From Clostridium ragsdalei P11 (GTDB lineage: Bacteria > Bacillota > Clostridia > Clostridiales > Clostridiaceae): a DNA stretch of 64,000 bases. This document shows, in pieces, positions 26,514 through 35,240 of the stretch. Position 1 is the first letter of the stretch, and each line of letters starts with the position of its first letter. Made by a program: the position numbers and the translations under genes. The stretch is taken from positions 1-64,000 of the forward strand of contig NZ_LROS01000007.1 in assembly GCF_001675165.1 (NCBI RefSeq), in the 5' to 3' direction. The notes beneath the pieces were generated by a model. That model was not told where the DNA came from, did not search any database, and saw only the letters and a list, made by a program, of their open reading frames with translations.

Positions 26514-27692
26514 GTGAAACTTAACTTTAGAAAAAAAGATGATTATATATGTCCCTATTGTTTTTCTAAACATGCTTTAAATGAAGTGAATTTTATATGC
26601 AAAAATGATCCTGATTTATGTGAAAATGCAAGAAACCTAACGCCCATAAAACCAAAGAACGTTGAGGACAAAAATGAAATGCCGGATTATGTGTTTTGCA
26701 ATGAGTGTGGACAGAAAACCAATATAAAAGTATGCCCAACCTGTAACCAGGAACTTCCATATTCAATTGGAGAATATGATAATTTAATATTTGCAGTAAT
26801 TGGTGCAAAAGAGGCAGGAAAAAGCCATTACATTGCAGTTTTGATTCAAAAGATAATGAATGAGATAGCTTCGGCCTTCAATTATAGTCTTTCAGCAGTT
26901 GATGATGCTACTATGAATAGATATAGAAATGATTTTTATAATCCTATTTTTAAGAGAAATGAAATTATAGGAGTAACTCATTCTGCTAAAACTGATGCCT
27001 CTGTAAAGCAGCCTCTTATATATAATCTTGTTTTTAAGGATAACGGAATATTTGGAAGCTTTTTAAAAAGTAAGAGGATAAGCAATGCAGTTACTATTGC
27101 TTTTTTTGATACTGCAGGTGAGGATTTAGATTCTGAAAATACTATGAAAACTGTAAATAAGTACATATATAACTCTTCAGGTATAATATTTTTGCTTGAC
27201 CCTCTTCAACTGGAAGAAGTTAGGAGGAAACTGCCTAAAAATATTAAATTGCCGCAGCAAAATACAGAGATAGAAGACTTGCTTTCTAGAACGGCAAACC
27301 TCATTAGAAAGGCAAATGGTATAGGAATGGATAAGCTTATAGACATACCTGTGGCCGTGGCTTTTTCAAAAATTGATGCAGTGGAATCACTGATTGATCC
27401 ATCAAGCTGCATAAATTATCCAAGCAGCCATGTAAGCAAGGGATATTTTGATTTGGCAGATTTTGAGGATGTAAATGGAACAATGGAATCTTTAGTTAGG
27501 AGCTGGGGCGGAGAAAATTTTGCAAATCAGCTTAGCTCAAATTTTAAAGAGTACGCTTATTTTGGATTGACAGCTCTTGGATGCAATCCTGAAAGTAATA
27601 GAATAACTAAGCTTAGACCACATAGGGTAGAAGATCCTTTTTTGTGGCTTCTCTATAAATACAAATTTATTAAGGGAGAAAAGAGGAAGTGA
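26514..27692 (+). CDS. Zinc-ribbon P-loop GTPase-like protein (double-GTPase type), copy 1
   Basis: Soluble protein of 392 residues. Cysteine pairs CPYC (13-16), CNEC (62-65) and CPTC (74-77) form N-terminal zinc ribbons. The P-loop is GAKEAGKSHY (97-106). A TRAFAC-like switch segment FFDTAGED is near residue 200, and SKID near 285 is the likely base-recognition motif. The layout fits the GTPase class that Pfam calls DO-GTPase. The next gene, 6 bases on, is its GAP1-type partner. A related protein is at 42878-44152. The GTG start follows GGGGAGGA. Nucleotide specificity is inferred. Confidence 0.8.
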   Translation: MKLNFRKKDDYICPYCFSKHALNEVNFICKNDPDLCENARNLTPIKPKNVEDKNEMPDYVFCNECGQKTNIKVCPTCNQELPYSIGEYDNLIFAVIGAKEAGKSHYIAVLIQKIMNEIASAFNYSLSAVDDATMNRYRNDFYNPIFKRNEIIGVTHSAKTDASVKQPLIYNLVFKDNGIFGSFLKSKRISNAVTIAFFDTAGEDLDSENTMKTVNKYIYNSSGIIFLLDPLQLEEVRRKLPKNIKLPQQNTEIEDLLSRTANLIRKANGIGMDKLIDIPVAVAFSKIDAVESLIDPSSCINYPSSHVSKGYFDLADFEDVNGTMESLVRSWGGENFANQLSSNFKEYAYFGLTALGCNPESNRITKLRPHRVEDPFLWLLYKYKFIKGEKRK

Positions 27693-27698
27693 TAGATA

Positions 27699-30305
27699 AT
27701 GGCAGTTCAGCAGCTTTTTTATACGTCCTGTAAAAAAGGCTTGTCCTCTGGAATGGGATTTCAAACTTATTCCATGTCAAAGGGCATTACGGATAACGAG
27801 AGAATGGAAATAGAAAGCCACTGCATATACATACCGCCTTCTAATCTTCCAACACAACCTACCAAGGAAGAGATAGACAGGTTGTTTCCTATATCTTTTT
27901 CTTCTTTTAGACTTGAAAATGGAAAGTACTGTATTTCACAAATTAAATATGTGGGAAAAGATTATTCAGAGAGATATGGAAATTACTTTTGCCATGTACT
28001 TATATCGAATAATGCTTGGGAATTTTATCCCATAGAGCTTTATGAATCGCCTATTTTTAGATATTGTTTGAGTGAAGAAGAAAAAAATGCTGTTGAAATA
28101 GACTATCTTCCTGAAATTACGGAGATTCCACTAGGTAATGTAGTTGATTTTGATGAAATAAGTAATTTTTTAAAAGGCAGTGGAGGAGATAAGGGTAAGA
28201 AATTTACAAGTCTTTTAGAACGTGTTGTGATGTATAATAGTTCCAAAAAAAGAATTATACTTGCAGATGTAAAAGAAAACATTCCTTTTTGGATTGGGGC
28301 AGTTTGTATGTCACTACCTAAAAAGCTGGCGCTGCAATTTAGTTTTACTACTTACAGCTATAACCCAGACAATACAGACTATATACTCTGTGGTATAAGT
28401 AAAAATGGCAGCAAATTTAATTTTGCAGACAATCGAAAGATGTATGAGTACAGTGCTATGAATTTTTCAGAAGATTGTCCAAGGAGCAAAAGCAGTTTTT
28501 CAAAGCGGGCTGAAGTAGGATACACTGTTTCAAAAGAAGTATTTCTGCCTTTTTTAAAATTTTTAGATCAGTTTGAGTACAATAAACTGGATGAAGAAGT
28601 GGATAATTGTGTAACTCTTTATAATATAGTAAAAAAGGGACTTGAAAAATGCAGCATAGAAGATGTGAAAAAGGCTCTTAGTTTTGCAATTAAGTATAAA
28701 TCGGAAGATGCCTATGAGGAACTCTTTCATCAGATTAATGCAAGACTTGAAAAGATAAGCACACAGGTAGATGTACAGCTTTGCTATATGATAACTACAT
28801 TTTTACTTAAAGTGTCCAGAGACATAGATGATGATAACTATATAGTAAAGGCTTATAAATTTTTCTTTGACTCTCTTGATTATATTGCAGTTTACAGCAA
28901 AGATACTGATATTTATGAAATGTTGAATTTGCGTAAAAGAATGGCACAGGATGAAGTGGATAATATGGGTGAATTTCTAGAAGTCTCGCTGAGTCCAGAT
29001 AGAATAAAAAATATTCAAGATTATATAAAAGAAAACCCGGTTTATTATTCAATTTCTACAATATCAGATATAATTTACTCCGGTTACACTTTTAGAGATA
29101 AAAATGTTACTTTGCTTTTAAATAACTGCATAAAATTTTTAATATTATCTGAGGACAACACTTTATATGTGCTCAATTATTTTAAAAATGATTGTGAGTG
29201 TATCTCAAAAATTATTATTAGAATTTACTGCATAAACTATTATTTAGGTAGAAGCGAAGCTATTTTGGATTTGCTTGCGAAATTTGTTGTAGACGAGGGA
29301 AATAAGGATGGCAATTGGAAGAAAAAAGTCTATTTAAATATGTACAACCTTCCAAACTCCTATAATTTTTTATTTTCTCTATATGTTTTTGAGCTAAAAG
29401 AAAATACTGAAAATCAGGACTTTTTTATAAATTACTGTAGTGAAATATTCAATTCTTTTGAAGAATACAGAAGTGAAAAATTTTCAGATGCTTTTAAATT
29501 ATATTTGGAATTTTATAATGGAGATGACGCAGCCCTTGAAAGTTACAAAGGCATACTGAATTATATAATTGAGAACTTAAATATGCACATTGTGGATAAA
29601 AAAGTAATGGAGAAGTTTATAACGGATGTGGAAGAAAAGTTAAGTATAGATAATGCAGGAGAAGAAAATGCACTTATTGAAACAATTTTAAAATTAAAAA
29701 GAAAATATAATATTACAACCATCTGTAATATATCAGAACTTTTGTATATTGGTAAGAGAATTGAAAATCCAGATATGGACTATAATGAAAGACTTCTTAA
29801 GAAGGTCAAATATAACTTTTCATATATGAGTGAGGAAAAGTATAGAGAATACTTAAGCTGGCTTTTACCTAATATATTAGTGCAGTCTTCTGGATTTACA
29901 GGCCATATAAAGGTAAAAAAGACTTTTTTTTGTTCCAAATATGAAGATACCTTTTACAATGTATATTTTAATGGTATAGAGGATATACTTTTTACAAAAA
30001 AATATAAAAACTTAATGGGTTCTCGATATAATGAGAGGTATAAAATATTTTTGGATTTTTTCATAACCTTATATAAAAATAAGAAAAATTTAAGTGAAGA
30101 AAGGGAAAATATTATATATAATAGAGTAATAGAAATACTTATAAAAATTTCTCAAAAAAAGTTAAAAGAGTATACTGCCTATATTGTTGATAAGACAAGT
30201 AAATTAAAAAGTCAAGTTTATATTAGAGAAAAGTGGCTTGAAATTGAAAAAGAAGCAGAGGAAAAGGGCAAGAAAAAGGGTATACTTGATCTTTTTAAAA
30301 AATGA
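27699..30305 (+). CDS. GTPase-associated protein GAP1-like, long form
   Basis: Soluble protein of 868 residues. The first 230 residues (FYTSCKKGLSSGMGFQTYSMS, shown in part, to about LQFSFTTYSYNPD) match the GAP1 N-terminal domain layout. The same domain is recognisable in the 351-residue protein at 44155-45210, for example GKDYSERYGNYFCHVLI against GKDYTLKRNRYFTHCYI. The remainder is helical and probably comprises the middle and C-terminal GAP1 regions. The tail is Lys/Glu rich. It follows the GTPase gene by 6 bases, so they are surely cotranscribed. Its biochemical role is unproven; the name reflects association, not GTPase-activating activity. Confidence 0.75.
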   Translation: MAVQQLFYTSCKKGLSSGMGFQTYSMSKGITDNERMEIESHCIYIPPSNLPTQPTKEEIDRLFPISFSSFRLENGKYCISQIKYVGKDYSERYGNYFCHVLISNNAWEFYPIELYESPIFRYCLSEEEKNAVEIDYLPEITEIPLGNVVDFDEISNFLKGSGGDKGKKFTSLLERVVMYNSSKKRIILADVKENIPFWIGAVCMSLPKKLALQFSFTTYSYNPDNTDYILCGISKNGSKFNFADNRKMYEYSAMNFSEDCPRSKSSFSKRAEVGYTVSKEVFLPFLKFLDQFEYNKLDEEVDNCVTLYNIVKKGLEKCSIEDVKKALSFAIKYKSEDAYEELFHQINARLEKISTQVDVQLCYMITTFLLKVSRDIDDDNYIVKAYKFFFDSLDYIAVYSKDTDIYEMLNLRKRMAQDEVDNMGEFLEVSLSPDRIKNIQDYIKENPVYYSISTISDIIYSGYTFRDKNVTLLLNNCIKFLILSEDNTLYVLNYFKNDCECISKIIIRIYCINYYLGRSEAILDLLAKFVVDEGNKDGNWKKKVYLNMYNLPNSYNFLFSLYVFELKENTENQDFFINYCSEIFNSFEEYRSEKFSDAFKLYLEFYNGDDAALESYKGILNYIIENLNMHIVDKKVMEKFITDVEEKLSIDNAGEENALIETILKLKRKYNITTICNISELLYIGKRIENPDMDYNERLLKKVKYNFSYMSEEKYREYLSWLLPNILVQSSGFTGHIKVKKTFFCSKYEDTFYNVYFNGIEDILFTKKYKNLMGSRYNERYKIFLDFFITLYKNKKNLSEERENIIYNRVIEILIKISQKKLKEYTAYIVDKTSKLKSQVYIREKWLEIEKEAEEKGKKKGILDLFKK

Positions 30306-30326
30306 TTTAAAGAGGTGTTATTTACT

Positions 30327-31781
30327 GTGAAAACTAGAGCTAAGATGGTTCTCATTGCAGTTTTTGTGTATGTTCTCCAATTGAGTTTTATACCTTCACA
30401 AAAGGTATATGCCAGTACATCATCTCCAAATGTAGATGTAGTTTTTGTGCTTGATTCAAGTGGATCTATGAAACAAAGTGATCCAGAAGAGATAAGGACA
30501 GAAGCTATAAAGATGTTTTTGGATATGGGACAGGTACAGGGAAACAAGGCAGGACTTGTGGCTTATTCAGATACCATAATAAAAGAACATAACCTGGATG
30601 CAATAAATTCTGAATCGGATAAAGAGAGAATAGAGGAAATGGCTTCTAATATACCCCTTGGGCAGAAAACCGATATTGGAAGAGGTCTTTTGGAAGGTGC
30701 AAAAGTATTAGATAGTGGACATAATAGCAATAATAGACCACTTATAATACTGCTGTCCGATGGTAAAAATGATTCTCAAAGGAGTGCCAGTGAATCTTTA
30801 AAGGATTTAAATAGTGCAATAAGCACATGCAAAAGCAAAGGTTATCCTGTGTACACTATAGGACTCAACTATGATGGAACTGTGGATAAAGCACAGTTAA
30901 CTCAAATAGCCAGTGAGACAAAGGGAAAAAATTATATAACCAATAAGGCATCAGACCTTACAGACATACTAAAGGATATATATGGAGACAGCGCAAATGT
31001 AAAAGTTCAGGATCAGGGAAATATTGTGGCTGATGGAACCTTTCAGGATTTTAAAATAAATGTACCAGGGTCAAATGTTTTGGAAGCCAATATATCCATG
31101 GTTACAGACAAACCTTTAGAATTAAAGCTTATAAATCCTTCAAGTAAGGAAGTACAGATACCTTCAAGTGATGTGGTTTTTACAAAGTCAAAGAAGTATT
31201 CAGTACTTAAGATTGTAAAACCTGCAAGCGGTCAGTGGAATCTAAAGGTAAAAGGTGTAAGCGGCAGCAATATAAAGATAAGTTATGTATTTAATTATAA
31301 AAATCAGGGAAAACAAAATTCTTCAGATAGAAATATTGAAGGCAATAAGTCTGCACTTAAAAGTCCAAAGGCCATAGGAGCAGCTGTGGCTGCAGCACTA
31401 ATTATTATAGGCCTTGCAGCCTTTGTACTGATGAAGAAAAGACGTGTACAGGGATTTGGAAGACTGGAAATTCACATTAAGGATGAAAATACTAGTGAGG
31501 TTCTTTCACCTCAATTTAGAAACTTGGACAATTACAATGGAAGTTTTACACTTTTTGAAGTCTTAGGATTAAAAGAAGAGTATGCAGAAACAGATAATAT
31601 AAAATTTATATTTAAAGAAGATGACAGCATAGAAATTGTAAATAAGTCAGGCTGTGTACTTCAAAAGTCTGGTAGAAAGCTTGAGGAAAGTTCTAATCTA
31701 GTTCTTTATAACAGAGATAAAGTAACAGTGTTTTTAAATAAAGTAACAAAAAGTATAACATTAGAATTTCACTCAAAATAG
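30327..31781 (+). CDS. Secreted/membrane von Willebrand A protein with C-terminal cytoplasmic domain
   Basis: About 484 residues. A signal-type hydrophobic segment at the N-terminus is followed by a vWA domain (about 35-225) with an intact MIDAS: DSSGS (43-47), the Thr of KTDIGRG, and the Asp of LLSDGKND. A beta-rich extracytoplasmic region follows, then one membrane span (about 348-369) and a cytoplasmic tail of about 110 residues with an FHA-like or beta-sandwich look. I place the start at GTG 30327, 9 bases after AAAGAGGTG; a GTG at 30315 overlaps that site. It may relay an outside ligand to the cytoplasmic GTPase/tubulin set. Confidence 0.8.
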   Translation: MKTRAKMVLIAVFVYVLQLSFIPSQKVYASTSSPNVDVVFVLDSSGSMKQSDPEEIRTEAIKMFLDMGQVQGNKAGLVAYSDTIIKEHNLDAINSESDKERIEEMASNIPLGQKTDIGRGLLEGAKVLDSGHNSNNRPLIILLSDGKNDSQRSASESLKDLNSAISTCKSKGYPVYTIGLNYDGTVDKAQLTQIASETKGKNYITNKASDLTDILKDIYGDSANVKVQDQGNIVADGTFQDFKINVPGSNVLEANISMVTDKPLELKLINPSSKEVQIPSSDVVFTKSKKYSVLKIVKPASGQWNLKVKGVSGSNIKISYVFNYKNQGKQNSSDRNIEGNKSALKSPKAIGAAVAAALIIIGLAAFVLMKKRRVQGFGRLEIHIKDENTSEVLSPQFRNLDNYNGSFTLFEVLGLKEEYAETDNIKFIFKEDDSIEIVNKSGCVLQKSGRKLEESSNLVLYNRDKVTVFLNKVTKSITLEFHSK

Positions 31782-31800
31782 TGCCAAAGGGAGGTAGAAT

Positions 31801-34800
31801 ATGAATACTAGAGTTAGGGAACACCTGGAAGACCTTGAAGTTAGCAAAGGTGGAGGAATAATAAGTGATAAGATACGTATAGAAACAATACCTAATCCAG
31901 TTCTTGTAATAGGACTTGGAGGAACAGGTATAGATGCTATGCTGAGATTAAAATATCAAATAAATAAAAGATTTGTGCTGGAGCAGGACAGTATTTCAAA
32001 TACAAGAAAAGATAAGCCTAAGAAAGTTGAATTCTTAGGTTTTGAAACAAATCAGGGAGAAAAAAATAAGAGATATCCCATGAATGGTGGGGTAGGACTT
32101 GATCCTCAAAGTGAACTTGTCATGCTTTCAAATGCAGAAGTCAGGTCTATATTAAACGATCGTAAGATACTGGATGATTGTATAAAAGAGTGGCTGGCAC
32201 CAGAGTTATCTTCTGAAAGCGGTACTGATGGTGCTGGTGGAGTTAGACAGGTTGGAAGATTGCTGCTTTTTACAAAAATTAATGAGATTGTGGATTGCTT
32301 AGAAAAGAAAATAAGACTTCTTCAGGAAGATACAGAGGAAATTTTACATGTGTTTGTACTTTCTGGACTTTCAGGAGGAACTGGAAGTGGAACATTCATA
32401 GATATTGCCTATATAGTAAGGGGAATAATGAATAATATTTACGGAGCAAAAGGCGATGACAAGGTAAATATTATGAGCTATTTATTTATGCCAGATGTTA
32501 ACTTATCTAAGACTTCTGACAACCAATCTGCACAATCCTATATTATAAAAAATGGATTTGCAGCACTTAAAGAGTTGGATTATCTTATGGGTATTGGAGA
32601 CAGACATGAGAGATTTACTCAAAAATACAGAAACAGGCTTACAGTTGATTCACCTATGCCTCCTTTTAATCTGTGTCATCTTATTTCTGCTACAAATGTA
32701 GACGGCAGACCTATGAGCAATGCTTATGACTACTGCATGAATGTAACTGCAGAAAATATTGTAAACTTCATGTCAAATGAGGTTAGAGAATCTGGAGGAG
32801 TATTTGCAATACAGGATTATATAAGCAACTTGAAGCAGAATACAGACAACATGGCAAAACCATATATGGCCAATTACAAATATGTAATGATAGGTGCCTC
32901 TTCTGCAGTACTTCCTCTTGAAGAAATAACTACCTATATGGCTTATAAACTTTTTCAAAAAATACAGTATATGTTTGAGAACATACCTAAAGAACAGGAA
33001 ATAGACCAATTTATAAGGAAGGCAAGATTGGATGAGGATTCTGTAATAGACAGATTTGAAGAACATCTTCAAAATAGAAAGCCACTAACAGGTTATAAAA
33101 ACAGGGAAAAGTTTAATTACGACAATGTAATAAAAAAGCAGTCCGTGAATATAGATGAAGAGATGAAAGAGTACTTGAGGGACTGCACTAACGAATATGA
33201 CAAAGTGAAAACACAGTATCCAGGTGAAATTTTAAAACTAGTTAAGGATATGGTGAATCAAATTTTTAAAGACCCTAAAAAAGGACCTTTTTATGCATCT
33301 AGAGTATTGTTTTCAGATGGATTTTGTGTTGTAAGGACTTTAGAGACACAGGTAGCTTCTTTAAATGAAAGACTTATGAATATTTCTACGGAAATAAAGT
33401 CTGCAGAAGAACTAGCTGAGGATAAGTTTGTAGAAGCTAGAAAAGCCCTATTGTTTACTAAAGAAGGCAAGAAAAATGATTACATAGAGGCTAAAAGTGA
33501 GGAGTATTTATTAAAATCTGAAGAACAGAGAATAATGAGGATGGCTGACTTTTATAGCAGTGTAATTGAAGAACTTAGCAAACTGAATAACAGTATTTAT
33601 AGGGTATATACTGAAATATTAAATGAGTTGAACAGGATATTTAAAGAAGATGGAGATGTACTTGTAAAGGGAGAGGAAATAGAAGGAGCTCTTGGAAGAA
33701 CCTATTCCTGGACAGTAGTAAAAGTTCCGGATTTAGTAGATTATATTGAAAAAGTTGTGAATAAAGAAGAAGCAGATGACATTGTAAGGAGATTTTCTGA
33801 GAAACTTTTAGAGGAATCCCAAAAATGGATTGATGAAATGCATATTGATGTAGTTGGCTCAATTTCAAGTTTTGTCTCAGAAGAATATGGAGATGTAATA
33901 ACAAAATCCATGGAAGATTTCCTTGCATTAGAATACGGAGAAGATAAATCCATAATAAATATAGTTAAGGATGAAATTGCACCAAAGCTTGATAGGGATG
34001 CAGTGCCTATTTTCCATTTAAGTAATACGGAGGCATTGAATTTCCCAGCATGGAGTATGGTTTCAGTGCCTAGAAATGCAAAGAAAATTCTTGAAGGAAT
34101 TAGGGAATATAAGAAAAACTCCAATAAAGGCAATGCCATTAACATCAAGGAGAGTATGGTTACAAATAGGATATTCTGGCTTAATACTAAAAATGGAGTT
34201 CCATTGTATTCCTATGCTCCTATAAAACATTACGAAGAGATTTACGAAAAGACTATGTTTGAACGGGATGGAATAGGAAGGCATTTATATCAAAATGGAG
34301 AGAAAAATTGGGTATACCTTCCATCACCTATTCCAGAAGAAGCTTGGGGTACAACTTATGTAAATGATAGAGTAAAAGAATATAATGAAAAAGTAAGGAA
34401 TCTCTTTGACAGAGCCTTAGAACTTGGATGCATAGTAGATACCCAAAAGGGGAGCAATGAAAGATACAAGTGTGTTATTACTGAAGAATTTAATATAGAT
34501 GATTTTATGAAAAATTATAATATGGATATGAAGGGTGACAAGGTAAATATAGGAGAGGTAAAAAGGGCCATAGGGGATATGAACAAACTTATTCAGGATA
34601 AGCTGACCCCTGTACAAGATAGTGACAGCCAGAAATATTATATTTATGAAAGCAGCAGCAGCGAAAAGGCTAAAATTGATCTGATAAGAACTCCAGAGCT
34701 TACAGAGCTCGTAAAAAAAGAAGTGGAAAAGTATGAAAAAATAATAGATAAGAAAAAGGAGCTTGAAAATATAATATCAGATTTGAGCAAAGCTGAAGCT

Positions 34801-35208
34801 AATGTAGATAGTTTTTTAAGGGCACTTTATACGGAAACTATAATAAAGAAGGGTTTGCTTTATGTCTATAATGGAAGTGAAGATAGCAAAGTAGATATAG
34901 AACCTTTTATAAATGTATTAAAACAAAAGGAATATCAGTATAAAGCAATATTTGATAAATATGAGACTTTAGATAAGGGAGAAAAGACTATTGTAGATAA
35001 AACTTCAGATAGAAAGTTAGAACAGCTTTCTACAGGAGATGGAGTTGAAATATTAAAATCAAAAGTAAGTTCTATTATAGAAGAAGTTAAATCATCTGTT
35101 GGAGAGCTGGACACTAGAAAGTATCAGATGGTAGATGGTGACGAATTGTATGCTTTTTATAATGACATACTTTCAAGACTTCAAGAAGTACAAAAATTGC
35201 TGGCTTAG
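31801..35208 (+). CDS. Giant tubulin/FtsZ-like protein
   Basis: Protein of 1135 residues. The N-terminal 400 residues have the tubulin-like fold: VIGLGGTGIDAM near residue 36 and the GTP-binding signature loop SGLSGGTGSGTF near 189-200. A large helical C-terminal extension follows, with coiled-coil stretches near 420-620 and 970-1130. This matches the Tubulin_2-type large proteins found in bacterial operons with vWA and GTPase genes. No membrane segment is visible. It is followed 32 bases later by a 786-residue protein and probably works with it. Polymerisation is plausible but not shown by sequence. Confidence 0.82.
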   Translation: MNTRVREHLEDLEVSKGGGIISDKIRIETIPNPVLVIGLGGTGIDAMLRLKYQINKRFVLEQDSISNTRKDKPKKVEFLGFETNQGEKNKRYPMNGGVGLDPQSELVMLSNAEVRSILNDRKILDDCIKEWLAPELSSESGTDGAGGVRQVGRLLLFTKINEIVDCLEKKIRLLQEDTEEILHVFVLSGLSGGTGSGTFIDIAYIVRGIMNNIYGAKGDDKVNIMSYLFMPDVNLSKTSDNQSAQSYIIKNGFAALKELDYLMGIGDRHERFTQKYRNRLTVDSPMPPFNLCHLISATNVDGRPMSNAYDYCMNVTAENIVNFMSNEVRESGGVFAIQDYISNLKQNTDNMAKPYMANYKYVMIGASSAVLPLEEITTYMAYKLFQKIQYMFENIPKEQEIDQFIRKARLDEDSVIDRFEEHLQNRKPLTGYKNREKFNYDNVIKKQSVNIDEEMKEYLRDCTNEYDKVKTQYPGEILKLVKDMVNQIFKDPKKGPFYASRVLFSDGFCVVRTLETQVASLNERLMNISTEIKSAEELAEDKFVEARKALLFTKEGKKNDYIEAKSEEYLLKSEEQRIMRMADFYSSVIEELSKLNNSIYRVYTEILNELNRIFKEDGDVLVKGEEIEGALGRTYSWTVVKVPDLVDYIEKVVNKEEADDIVRRFSEKLLEESQKWIDEMHIDVVGSISSFVSEEYGDVITKSMEDFLALEYGEDKSIINIVKDEIAPKLDRDAVPIFHLSNTEALNFPAWSMVSVPRNAKKILEGIREYKKNSNKGNAINIKESMVTNRIFWLNTKNGVPLYSYAPIKHYEEIYEKTMFERDGIGRHLYQNGEKNWVYLPSPIPEEAWGTTYVNDRVKEYNEKVRNLFDRALELGCIVDTQKGSNERYKCVITEEFNIDDFMKNYNMDMKGDKVNIGEVKRAIGDMNKLIQDKLTPVQDSDSQKYYIYESSSSEKAKIDLIRTPELTELVKKEVEKYEKIIDKKKELENIISDLSKAEANVDSFLRALYTETIIKKGLLYVYNGSEDSKVDIEPFINVLKQKEYQYKAIFDKYETLDKGEKTIVDKTSDRKLEQLSTGDGVEILKSKVSSIIEEVKSSVGELDTRKYQMVDGDELYAFYNDILSRLQEVQKLLA

Positions 35209-35240
35209 ATAATATGGATCTGTAATTGGGAGGAATTTTC